In this document: in pieces, positions 54,988 through 63,236 of the stretch
How positions within the stretch are numbered: the stretch's first letter is position 1
Layout: each line of letters opens with the position of its first letter
Assembly: GCF_046250175.1 (NCBI RefSeq)
Contig: NZ_CP176468.1
Direction: 5' to 3' (one strand)
From: Psychromonas sp030397575
GTDB lineage: Bacteria > Pseudomonadota > Gammaproteobacteria > Enterobacterales > Psychromonadaceae
DNA length: 64,000 nucleotides
Notes under the pieces: model-generated
Database searches by the model: none
Told to the model about the DNA's origin: nothing
What the model saw: only the letters and a program-made list of their open reading frames with translations
Position numbers and translations under genes: made by a program

Positions 54988-55929
54988 TTAGCCTTTATTA
55001 TTATTCAAGCTAGTAATTATTGTCATTGCTTGCGCTACCATTGAAGCTGCATCATTGCCGCTATCAGGCAGCAGTACTACTGAAGATTCCTTGGCAATGG
55101 CCGCTTTAGCTTGAATCGCTTTGGTTGCGAGGTCTAACTGAATCGCTTTTTGACCTGATTCTGTATTCGCAGCTTCACCTACTTTATTTAATGCTTCAGC
55201 TTGTGCTTCTGCAACAGCAATGATCGCTTCTGCTTCACCTTGTGCACGTAATACTTGCTCTTCTTTTTCAGCCTGTGCTTGTAATACTACTGATTGTTTT
55301 TGCCCTTCCGCAACGTTAATAGCCGCTTGGCGATCACCTTCTGACTCCAAAATTTGAGCACGTTTAACACGCTCTGCTTTCATTTGAGTTTCCATGGCTT
55401 CCATGACGGTTGTTGGTGGTACGATATCTTTAATTTCGTAACGTAAGACCTGAATGCCCCAAGGGCCAGCAGCTTCGTTAATTGATGCAACAATATTAGT
55501 ATTTAATACATCACGCTCTTCAAAGGTTTTATCTAACTCCATTTTACCCAACTCTGAACGCATCGTAGTTTGTGATAATTGCGTCACAGCAAACACATAA
55601 TCATCAACCCCATAAGTAGCTTTATACGGGTCTAATACTCGGAAGAATAATACGCCATCCACACTCAATGAGATGTTATCTCGTGTAATAGCACTTTGGC
55701 TTGGTACATCAACCGCTTGTTCTTTCAAAGAACGGTTTGCACCAATATGATCAATAAATGGCACTAAAAAATTTAAACCTGCTTCACGTGTTGACTGATA
55801 CTTACCAAAACGCTCAATTAAATAGGCTCGATTTTGTGGTACAAAAATAATTGATTTCTTTAAAATGATCACCACTAATATCAAGATAAACACTTGTATA
55901 TTCAGTACGTATTCCAATAAGATATCCAT
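54988..55929 (-). CDS. qmcA: QmcA-like paraslipin (SPFH/band 7 protein)
   Basis: 313 residues: N-terminal membrane anchor (about 5-25), SPFH domain (about 30-190, VPQNRAYLIERFGKYQSTREAGLNFLVPFID), then an Ala/Glu/Gln-rich coiled coil (about 190-270) and a C-terminal tail. E. coli QmcA is 305 residues and forms large oligomers that cage membrane proteases. First gene of a two-gene unit with nfeD two bases downstream. Confidence 0.93.
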   Translation of the reverse strand: MDILLEYVLNIQVFILILVVIILKKSIIFVPQNRAYLIERFGKYQSTREAGLNFLVPFIDHIGANRSLKEQAVDVPSQSAITRDNISLSVDGVLFFRVLDPYKATYGVDDYVFAVTQLSQTTMRSELGKMELDKTFEERDVLNTNIVASINEAAGPWGIQVLRYEIKDIVPPTTVMEAMETQMKAERVKRAQILESEGDRQAAINVAEGQKQSVVLQAQAEKEEQVLRAQGEAEAIIAVAEAQAEALNKVGEAANTESGQKAIQLDLATKAIQAKAAIAKESSVVLLPDSGNDAASMVAQAMTIITSLNNNKG

Positions 55930-56218
55930 GTTAACTTCCTTAAATAAAAAATAGTTTTAAATGCTTGGTATAAATGATAGTAACTGGTTGTTTAACAAAT
56001 AAGACAAAGACTCTGTAATGCGTATTAAATACCTAGAATTAAGCTTAATATCATCAATGTATTTTAATATCATACAGTAAAGGTTAAGTGAAATACGCTA
56101 GACCTATAACAATATTCAGAATGACGTTGATATTATTGATACGCGTCATACCACTATTTAGCTCACAATGTATTAAACATACATCCTATGATGTATCTGT
56201 CCCGATAGAGGAAAAATA
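55930..56218. other. Divergent gap between qmcA and the ABM-domain gene
   Basis: 289 A+T-rich bases. An ATGACG (56121-56126) and CGTCAT (56144-56149) inverted pair with a 17-base spacer is visible. AGAGGA precedes the next ATG as a ribosome site. No promoter pair is convincing and no small gene is seen. Confidence 0.3.
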
Positions 56219-56566
56219 ATGTCACAAAAAATTTATTGCATCGCTATGTTTCGCCCTAAACCAGGCAAAGAAGAGCAGTTATTCAAGGTACTTCAATCAC
56301 TAGAGCCTAACTCTCAACGCGAAGATGGTTGTATTCAATACTTGGTTACAAGACAAATAGATAATCCTTTCGCGACAGGTGAAAGCTTTCCCTTTGTATT
56401 TAATGAAATTTGGGCAAATAAAGCAGCTTTTGAAGCACATTGTCAACGAAAAGAGATAGTGGCATTTTTTGAACAACAATGTGTTGCCGAAGACGGCTTA
56501 GTGGAAGCTCACAATGTATGTGTTTATAGCGATCAACCCGCTAACTTCGACGCACCACAACTATAA
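56219..56566 (+). CDS. Antibiotic biosynthesis monooxygenase (ABM)-domain protein
   Basis: 115-residue single-domain protein of the dimeric alpha/beta barrel ABM fold, the group often labelled quinol monooxygenase after E. coli YgiN. Visible traits: FRPKPGKEEQLFKVLQSLEPNSQREDGCIQY and the FNEIWANKAAFEAHCQ block. Length suits the family; no cofactor site is needed. Function in this organism is unknown. It stands alone between two intergenic regions; a hairpin at 56587-56611 follows. Confidence 0.85.
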   Translation: MSQKIYCIAMFRPKPGKEEQLFKVLQSLEPNSQREDGCIQYLVTRQIDNPFATGESFPFVFNEIWANKAAFEAHCQRKEIVAFFEQQCVAEDGLVEAHNVCVYSDQPANFDAPQL

Positions 56567-56586
56567 CTTAAATTTCAATTTGCCGG

Positions 56587-56611
56587 CCAAAGTCACGAAT
56601 TTGTGCTTTGG
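56587..56611 (+). terminator. Hairpin after the ABM-domain gene
   Basis: CCAAAG (56587-56592) plus CAC pair with GTG plus CTTTGG (56606-56611), with one bulged T and a 6-base loop. There is no T tract directly after it, so it may be a weak or Rho-assisted terminator. Confidence 0.5.
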
Positions 56612-56761
56612 TCACTTAATCAACTAATTTTTGATTGCCCCTCAAAGTAGCTTTTTCCATCACCTTGTAAGTAATACTGTATTTTGACCTAATAATTTTG
56701 TTCACCACCCCACAAACTGTTATTGTAGCGGTCATTATTAGCCGATCAGGAAATTATTATC

Positions 56762-58150
56762 GTGAGTGACACCTCTTTTGCAAGTTTGCCTTTATCAAAG
56801 AGCCTTTTAAGCAACCTAGAATCATTAAATTATCAGCAGATGACTGAGATACAGGCGCAATCTTTACCACTTATTTTAAAAGGTGAAGATGTTATTGCAC
56901 AAGGTAAAACCGGATCAGGTAAAACTGCGGCATTTACCCTAGGTATTTTACATCACTTACGTGTTAAGCAATTTAATATTCAGTCGTTAGTGATTTGCCC
57001 AACTCGAGAACTAGCCGACCAAGTAGCCGCTGAAATTCGAAAATTAGCACGCGCTATTCATAATATTAAAGTACTGACATTATGTGGTGGTACACCATTA
57101 GGTCCACAGGCGGGGTCGCTAGAGCATGGTGCACATATTATTGTTGGCACACCAGGACGTATTCAAGACCATTTAAAACGTGGCTCACTAAACTTACAAA
57201 ACTTATCTGTTTTGGTGCTTGATGAAGCAGATCGTATGCTAGAGATGGGCTTTCAAGATGCGATTGATACTGTTATTGAACATTGTCCGAAACAACGACA
57301 AACGCTTTTATTCAGTGCCACTTACCCAGAAGGCATTCAACAAATTGCCAAGCGTATATTAACCGAGCCAAAGCAGGTAACTGTGGCTGCAACCCATGAT
57401 AATGCGAGTATTGAGCAAACCTTCTATTCGGTGCAAAATAATCAAGAGCGTATGTTAGCGTTACGTTTATTACTTAACCGCTATCAACCTGACTCAAGTG
57501 TGGTCTTTTGTAACACTAAACGTGAAGTGCAAGAGGTAGCTGAAGAACTGGCTAACCGCGGTTACAGCGCGTTAGCGTTACACGGTGACTTAGAACAAAA
57601 AGATCGCGATCAAGCTTTAATTCGTTTTGCTAATAAAAGCGCACGTGTCTTAGTTGCAACCGACGTAGCAGCACGAGGTTTAGACATTGATAATTTAAGC
57701 GCAGTGTTTAATTTTCATGTCGCACACGATCAAGAAGTTCACGTTCACCGTGTGGGACGTACCGGACGAGCAGGCAGTAAAGGTCTTGCATTTACCTTCT
57801 ACAGCAACAAAGATGATTACCGTATCAAGTTATTAGAAGATATTTTAGATCGTAATATTAGCGCCAGTGAATTACCTGATGCGAGCTTTTTAGACGTTGC
57901 GCCTGCACCATCAGAAATGGTTACCATCCGTATTGAGGGTGGCAAAAAACAAAAAATTCGTCCTGGTGACATTGTGGGCGCATTAACTGGAAACGATGGC
58001 ATTACAGGACAACAAGTCGGTAAGATTTCTGTTTCTGATTTCTGGTCTTATGTGGCCGTTAGTCGTGAGCATTTAAAAATTGCCTTCAAAAAACTGAGCG
58101 AAGGTAAATTAAAAGGCAGAAAATTCCGTGTGATGGTTGTACGTGGTTAA
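56762..58150 (+). CDS. dbpA: DbpA, DEAD-box RNA helicase
   Basis: Ribosome-assembly helicase that recognises hairpin 92 of 23S rRNA. 462 residues, GTG start. Q motif region MTEIQAQSLP, Walker A GKTGSGKT, PTRELA, DEAD (VLDEADRM), SAT (FSATYPE) and HRVGRTGRAG are intact. The C-terminal 75 residues form the RRM-like specificity domain (VTIRIEGGKKQKIRPGDIVGAL and KGRKFRVMVV) that tells DbpA from other DEAD-box proteins. Confidence 0.96.
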   Translation: MSDTSFASLPLSKSLLSNLESLNYQQMTEIQAQSLPLILKGEDVIAQGKTGSGKTAAFTLGILHHLRVKQFNIQSLVICPTRELADQVAAEIRKLARAIHNIKVLTLCGGTPLGPQAGSLEHGAHIIVGTPGRIQDHLKRGSLNLQNLSVLVLDEADRMLEMGFQDAIDTVIEHCPKQRQTLLFSATYPEGIQQIAKRILTEPKQVTVAATHDNASIEQTFYSVQNNQERMLALRLLLNRYQPDSSVVFCNTKREVQEVAEELANRGYSALALHGDLEQKDRDQALIRFANKSARVLVATDVAARGLDIDNLSAVFNFHVAHDQEVHVHRVGRTGRAGSKGLAFTFYSNKDDYRIKLLEDILDRNISASELPDASFLDVAPAPSEMVTIRIEGGKKQKIRPGDIVGALTGNDGITGQQVGKISVSDFWSYVAVSREHLKIAFKKLSEGKLKGRKFRVMVVRG

Positions 58151-58500
58151 CCTTTTTTGCTACTAATCAAGTTAGCTGTTGAGTGAGGTAATTACTCAAC
58201 AGCTAATTATCGATAATCTTTAGCACTTTTTCATCCAGATAACACATAAATACAGCCAAAAACATCAACCCTAACCCAACTATCAACCTTTCCCTACCCA
58301 TTCAAAATCAAGCAATTATTTCTTTTGTAACAGAATGTATCATCGTAAAATAATAAAGTAATTAAATGTAACTTAATCGATTTTAGTGTTTGGCTTCAAT
58401 AACGCCTTTGCTTTATCTCTATATACTCCATCTCAACTTAGAAGCATCGCTTTTAATAATTTAATCAACGACGATTATGAGCAACAATGGAGAATCACTC
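58151..58500 (+). promoter_or_regulatory. dbpA-ptsG gap with a 13-base perfect hairpin
   Basis: 350 bases. TTAGCTGTTGAGT (58172-58184) pairs perfectly with ACTCAACAGCTAA (58194-58206), 9-base loop, 21 bases after the dbpA stop codon, but with no T run after it. The rest is A+T rich and holds the ptsG promoter region; GGAG at about 58484 serves ptsG. No CRP or Mlc operator is clear by eye. Confidence 0.5.
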
Positions 58501-59907
58501 ATGAACTTATTCGGCAATTTACAAAAAGTAGGGAAGTCATTAATGCTTCCTGTATCCGTATTACCTATTGCAGGTATTTTATTAGGTGTGGGTGCCGCTA
58601 AATTTAGCATACTACCTGATGTTGTATCACAGCTAATGGAACAAGCTGGCGGCGCAGTATTTGGTAACATGGCATTATTGTTTGCTATCGGTGTAGCACT
58701 TGGTTTTACTAAAAATGATGGTGTGTCTGCTTTAGCAGCCGCAGTAGGTTACTACATCATGATGCAAACTATTGAAACACTAGCGCCAGGCGCGAACACA
58801 GGTGTGCTAGGTGGTATTATTGCCGGTGGTATTGCAGCAGCCATGTTTAATCGTTTTTATAATATTTCACTGCCTGATTACCTTGGTTTCTTCGCAGGTA
58901 AACGTGCAGTGCCGATTATGACTGGTTTTGCAGCGATTATTATGGGTGCAATATTAGCGGTAGTTTGGCCACCAATTGGCGCTGGCATCGCTTCATTCTC
59001 ACATTGGGCTGCAAACCAAAATCCAACAGTTGCATTCGGTCTATACGGTGTGATTGAACGTTCACTAATTCCATTTGGGTTACACCATATCTGGAATGTA
59101 CCTTTCTTCTTTGAAGCAGGTTCATGTATTAATGCTAATGGTGAGCAACTGAACGGTATTTTAACTTGTTACTTATCTGCTGATGATGCAAGTCGTGCTG
59201 CAGGTAACGGTTTCGGCCAACTAGCAGGCGGTTACATGTTCAAGATGTTCGGTCTACCAGCTGCAGCAATTGCCATTGCACACTCAGCTAAGCCTGAAAA
59301 CCGTGCAAAAGTAATGGGTATCATGCTATCAGCTGCACTAACGTCATTCTTAACAGGTATTACTGAACCAATCGAATTCTCGTTCATGTTCGTTGCACCC
59401 GTTTTATACGCAATCCATGCGCTATTAGCAGGTTCTGCATTTGTTGTAACAAACATGTTAGGTATGGTTCACGGTACTTCTTTCTCACACGGTTTAATTG
59501 ACTTCTTAGTACTGTCAGCAAACGCTCAAAAAATCGTTTACTTTGTGATTATTGGCCTAGTATACGCAGCGGTTTACTACACATTATTTAGAATTGTAAT
59601 CAAAGCGCTAAACCTTAAAACACCTGGTCGTGAAGACGAAGAGCAAGAAGTATCTGCGGTATTAAACAACGAAGAGATGTCATCTGCTTTAGTTACAGCA
59701 TTCGGTGGTAAAGAGAATATTTCAAACCTAGATGCATGTATTACACGCTTACGTATCAGCGTTGAAGATATCAAGCTCGTTGACCAAGCAGGCCTTAAAA
59801 AACTTGGTGCAGCGGGTGTTGTTGTGTCAGGTAATGGAGTACAAGCTATCTTTGGTACTCGCTCTGATAACTTGAAAACGGATATGGAAGCTTACTTAGG
59901 TAAATAA
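58501..59907 (+). CDS. ptsG: PtsG, glucose-specific PTS enzyme IIBC
   Basis: Imports and phosphorylates glucose using phosphate passed from IIA-Glc. 468 residues from ATG 58501 (preceded by TGGAG; ATG 58477 lacks a ribosome site). The IIC membrane part begins NLQKVGKSLMLPVSVLPIAGILLG and holds the conserved HHIWNVPF and GITEPIEFSFMFVAPVLY. The IIB domain has the phosphocysteine C413 in NLDACITRLR, as in E. coli. A short periplasmic-side insert around 99-115 is smaller than in E. coli. No IIA domain is fused and no ptsHI-crr is here. Confidence 0.96.
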   Translation: MNLFGNLQKVGKSLMLPVSVLPIAGILLGVGAAKFSILPDVVSQLMEQAGGAVFGNMALLFAIGVALGFTKNDGVSALAAAVGYYIMMQTIETLAPGANTGVLGGIIAGGIAAAMFNRFYNISLPDYLGFFAGKRAVPIMTGFAAIIMGAILAVVWPPIGAGIASFSHWAANQNPTVAFGLYGVIERSLIPFGLHHIWNVPFFFEAGSCINANGEQLNGILTCYLSADDASRAAGNGFGQLAGGYMFKMFGLPAAAIAIAHSAKPENRAKVMGIMLSAALTSFLTGITEPIEFSFMFVAPVLYAIHALLAGSAFVVTNMLGMVHGTSFSHGLIDFLVLSANAQKIVYFVIIGLVYAAVYYTLFRIVIKALNLKTPGREDEEQEVSAVLNNEEMSSALVTAFGGKENISNLDACITRLRISVEDIKLVDQAGLKKLGAAGVVVSGNGVQAIFGTRSDNLKTDMEAYLGK

Positions 59908-59924
59908 TCCAATCCACTAAACTC

Positions 59925-60007
59925 ACTTGCTATGTTCAATATCATAGCAAGTCACCTACCTAAGCGATCATTGATTCAGATAACCCTGAATAAATGATCG
60001 CTTTTTC
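59925..60007 (+). terminator. Double hairpin after ptsG
   Basis: First stem ACTTGCTATG (59925-59934) with CATAGCAAGT (59943-59952). Second stem AAGCGATCATT (59962-59972) with AATGATCGCTT (59993-60003), with TTCAG (59975-59979) and CTGAA (59986-59990) pairing inside, then TTTT. The second has the shape of an intrinsic terminator. Confidence 0.85.
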
Positions 60008-60129
60008 ATTCAGCATCATCTCATTTCTATTTTTAACCTCCCCTAACACCTTAAACTATCAAACTACAACATTGTGTGTTAAAAAGTCATATTGTTTATT
60101 GTTCTACGCTCACCATAAAGGATGCGCTA

Positions 60130-61260
60130 TTGACTTCACCAATAACTATTCAATTCAATGATGCTCTCAGTAAAATCAATGTGCAAGACTGGCGACATTT
60201 AAACTCTTCGAATAACCCTTTTGCCGAATATCACTTTTTTAATGCACTTGAAACGAGTCAATCCGTTAGTATCAACAAAGGCTGGCAAGCACATCACCTA
60301 GTTGCAAGATCACAAGCACAATGTATTGCGATTATGCCGATGTATTTGAAAAATCACTCTTGGGGCGAATATGTATTTGATTGGGATTGGGCTGATGCGT
60401 TTGAACGATACAATTTAAATTATTACCCTAAATTAGTGGCAGCGATCCCTTTCACACCAGTAGAAAGTAACAAAATATTATCCTCTAGTTTACAGGTAAG
60501 TGATTTATTCTCGACCTTGATTGAGCATTGTGAACAACACAATATTAACAGCTGGCATATCTTATTTAATGAACAAATACAAACGTCCTTGCCTGAAGAT
60601 GTTTACCAACGAAACACCGTTCAATTTCATTGGTTTAATCGTGATTACAACAGTATTGATGACTTTATGAATACCTTCACCTCACGTAAACGCAGAGCAA
60701 CAAGGAAAGAAAGGTTATCCATTGCTAAACAAGGATTAAGTGTTCGCCGTTTAAATGGCCATGAAATTACTGAACAAGAGATTGAGTTTTTCTATTTAAC
60801 CTACCAAATAACCTATTTAAAGCGTGGTCATCAACCACATTTAAACAAGCAATTTTTTACTCAAATTATCTCATCTATGCCAGATAACATATTATTAATC
60901 ATCGCAAGTGATCAAGAAAAAGATGTAGCTTGTGCCCTCTTCTTTCATGATGATTCGCAGTTATACGGGCGCTATTGGGGAGCAACTCAATACTACAATA
61001 ACTTACACTTTGAGCTTTGCTATTACCAAGGGATTGAGTTTTGTATTGAACATAACCTCAGTCGATTTAATCCAGGTACACAAGGGGAACATAAGATCCA
61101 AAGAGGCTTTGAGCCCGTACTAACCTATTCATATCATTGGATTATGCATCCTGGTTTTAAACAGGCAATCAAAGATTTTTGTCAACAAGAGAGAACTCAT
61201 ATGCTAACGTACCAAGCGCAATGTCGTGAATTATTACCCTTCAAACAATTAGATGAATGA
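60130..61260 (+). CDS. Peptidoglycan-type N-acyltransferase-like protein (DUF482/FemAB-like)
   Basis: 376 residues from TTG 60130, which has AAAGGA seven bases upstream; a longer frame starts at GTG 60076 without support. The sequence fits PF04339 (DUF482), a GNAT-related family similar to FemX/FemAB: NPFAEYHFFNALE near the start, the central FTSRKRRATRKERLSIAKQG helix, and GRYWGA...HFELCYYQGIEFCI and RFNPGTQGEHKIQRGFEP toward the end. Substrate unknown. The end overlaps the following methyltransferase-like gene by 4 bases (ATGA), so the two are translationally coupled. Confidence 0.85.
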   Translation: MTSPITIQFNDALSKINVQDWRHLNSSNNPFAEYHFFNALETSQSVSINKGWQAHHLVARSQAQCIAIMPMYLKNHSWGEYVFDWDWADAFERYNLNYYPKLVAAIPFTPVESNKILSSSLQVSDLFSTLIEHCEQHNINSWHILFNEQIQTSLPEDVYQRNTVQFHWFNRDYNSIDDFMNTFTSRKRRATRKERLSIAKQGLSVRRLNGHEITEQEIEFFYLTYQITYLKRGHQPHLNKQFFTQIISSMPDNILLIIASDQEKDVACALFFHDDSQLYGRYWGATQYYNNLHFELCYYQGIEFCIEHNLSRFNPGTQGEHKIQRGFEPVLTYSYHWIMHPGFKQAIKDFCQQERTHMLTYQAQCRELLPFKQLDE

Positions 61261-61871
61261 CTATGACAAACAAACCATACTCTCAAGCCTCTGAAAATAA
61301 CAAAATACCAATTTTAGCGATATTAGAAAATGTCTTTTCTGATAATAAGCACATCTTAGAAATTGGATCTGGAACAGGTCAACATGCCGTATTCTTCGCG
61401 CAACACTTACCGCATCTGTTATGGCAAACCAGTGATTTACTGAGTAATCATCAGGGCATCAACATGTGGTTAGATGAAAGTACCCTAACCAACGTACAAC
61501 CACCGATTTTACTCGACTTAAATGAAACTTGGCCAACACCAACAAATCATTTACCGATCGACGGGGTTTATACTGCCAACACACTACACATTATTAGTTG
61601 GGCATTAGTAGTGAAGTTATTTGAAGGATTATCACAGAACTTATCATTAGGTGGGAAAGCTTGCTTTTATGGCCCATTTAAATATGAAGATGCATTTACC
61701 AGTGACAGTAATGCGGAGTTTGATTTATGGTTAAAAGACAGGGATAGCAACAGCGGCATTCGTGATATCGAAGATATCCTATTGCTCGCCGATTCAGTTG
61801 GCCTTGAATTGATAGAAGATCACAAAATGCCTGCCAACAATCAATTATTACACTTTGAAAAAGTACAATAA
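61257..61871 (+). CDS. DUF938 SAM-dependent methyltransferase-like protein
   Basis: 204 residues. The start PYSQASENNKIPILAILENVF and the SAM-binding motif I EIGSGTGQHAVFFAQHLP are DUF938 signatures, with YTANTLHIISW and FYGPFKYEDAFTSDSN further on. The family is predicted to be a class I methyltransferase of unknown substrate; the E. coli K-12 chromosome has no well-studied member. Start ATG 61257, with ATG 61263 also possible. Coupled to the DUF482 gene by a 4-base overlap. Confidence 0.87.
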   Translation: MTMTNKPYSQASENNKIPILAILENVFSDNKHILEIGSGTGQHAVFFAQHLPHLLWQTSDLLSNHQGINMWLDESTLTNVQPPILLDLNETWPTPTNHLPIDGVYTANTLHIISWALVVKLFEGLSQNLSLGGKACFYGPFKYEDAFTSDSNAEFDLWLKDRDSNSGIRDIEDILLLADSVGLELIEDHKMPANNQLLHFEKVQ

Positions 61872-62036
61872 TAGCATCTGCCTTACACTACTTATGTGTA
61901 AATGAATTAAATGCCAGTGATGTGTCAAATCGGCATAATAAATGAAATAATTATCACAATAATATGTAATACTCAGCAATAATAAACGCATTTATTAATT
62001 TAAATATAACTGATCAAGATAGCAGTGAGAGATAAG

Positions 62037-63161
62037 ATGAAAGAGCCGGAAGACTTCACCGTCCGAGTTAACTTTAGACCGCACCAAAATGTTGTTGCGC
62101 CAGTTGAACACAGTTTACATTGGGGGAGGATCATCACTTGCTTATTAATAGTTGCGCTTATTATTGCTGTAATAATGATGCTTGCTCAACAATATTTTAC
62201 TGAACAAAGCACAACACCATTAGTTAACACTGATCAATTAACCAATAATACAACTACAACAAGCCAAGCTAACCCTGTTATCGATACCTCAACTATCGAA
62301 CAAAACCAAGCTACAAATGAGATGGTAGCCTTGACCGTGGAGCCTCAAGTCAACCAGCAGAGTGATAATAATAACTTAGTTGTTGATATAAATGAGGTAA
62401 ATTCCCTTAATACAGAAACAACAACCTTCACTGATAGTAATGCTTATCTTGTCACTGATTTAAAAGCAGAAGAATCGACAAATACAGACTTAAAAGACTA
62501 TTTAGGAAATGATGGAGAAGCGGATCTAGAAACTAACTCAGTCAATGAGGTCAATAATCTAGCCCTTACAAACCAAGCATTGGACTCATCTACACAAGAA
62601 ACGATAGATGACACTAACTTTACAGATGTAGGCACTCATGTTTCAGACCTTAGTGTATCAGGAAGCACGAATTCAGATTTTGGCACTGTAGAAGAAACAC
62701 AAGTGTCAGAGATCGAACGTAATCAACCTATTGCAACCAATAATGAAACAAGTATCAACGAGCAACATCTATTTGCCGAACATATCACCCTGCCACCTTC
62801 TACCCTATTAATACAAGGTTCTGTGCAACGCTTATCTGACAATATTAATCGTTTCCAAATCACCCCAATGGTAGAAGATCATGAGCCCCTTGGCACGATA
62901 AATGATATCGAAGTTGAAAATGGTACATTGACTGTTTATGCTTTTTCAGAAGTCTACAACCTAAAAGATACTGTGCTCTATTATGTTTGGAACTTAAATG
63001 GGAAGGACGTTGCCACTGTGCCTATTACCATTGGTGCAGATCGATGGAGAAGTCATTCAACTAAGTTTATTGGGCCAAGTATGAAAGGACAGTGGGCAGT
63101 GAAGTTACAAAATGCACAAGGTGATACCTTAGCAGTTAACGAATTTACCTATGAGCCATAA
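62037..63161 (+). CDS. DUF2914 membrane protein with long acidic linker
   Basis: 374 residues from ATG 62037 (GTG 62025 is in frame 12 bases earlier, and AGAGA precedes the ATG). Layout: cytoplasmic N-terminus of about 30 residues (EDFTVRVNFRPHQN), one TM segment (about 33-53), a Thr/Asn/Glu-rich low-complexity stretch (about 55-245, strongly acidic), and a C-terminal DUF2914 domain (about 275-374: FQITPMVEDHEPLGTI, VYYVWNLNGKDVATVPITIGADRWRSHSTK). The domain is predicted to be a periplasmic beta fold; function unknown. It is not tightly linked to its neighbours. Confidence 0.82.
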   Translation: MKEPEDFTVRVNFRPHQNVVAPVEHSLHWGRIITCLLIVALIIAVIMMLAQQYFTEQSTTPLVNTDQLTNNTTTTSQANPVIDTSTIEQNQATNEMVALTVEPQVNQQSDNNNLVVDINEVNSLNTETTTFTDSNAYLVTDLKAEESTNTDLKDYLGNDGEADLETNSVNEVNNLALTNQALDSSTQETIDDTNFTDVGTHVSDLSVSGSTNSDFGTVEETQVSEIERNQPIATNNETSINEQHLFAEHITLPPSTLLIQGSVQRLSDNINRFQITPMVEDHEPLGTINDIEVENGTLTVYAFSEVYNLKDTVLYYVWNLNGKDVATVPITIGADRWRSHSTKFIGPSMKGQWAVKLQNAQGDTLAVNEFTYEP

Positions 63162-63185
63162 TAATAAATAAAAATAACCAATAAA

Positions 63186-63213
63186 AAGCCACTGCTAAAC
63201 TAAACAGTGGCTT
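63186..63213. terminator. Terminator between the DUF2914 gene and the ABC permease gene
   Basis: AAGCCACTG (63186-63194) pairs with CAGTGGCTT (63205-63213) around a 10-base loop, with an A tract on the left that becomes a T run for the minus-strand gene. It lies 23 bases past the permease stop codon. Confidence 0.85.
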
Positions 63214-63236
63214 GATTGTTTATATCAAAATAACAT

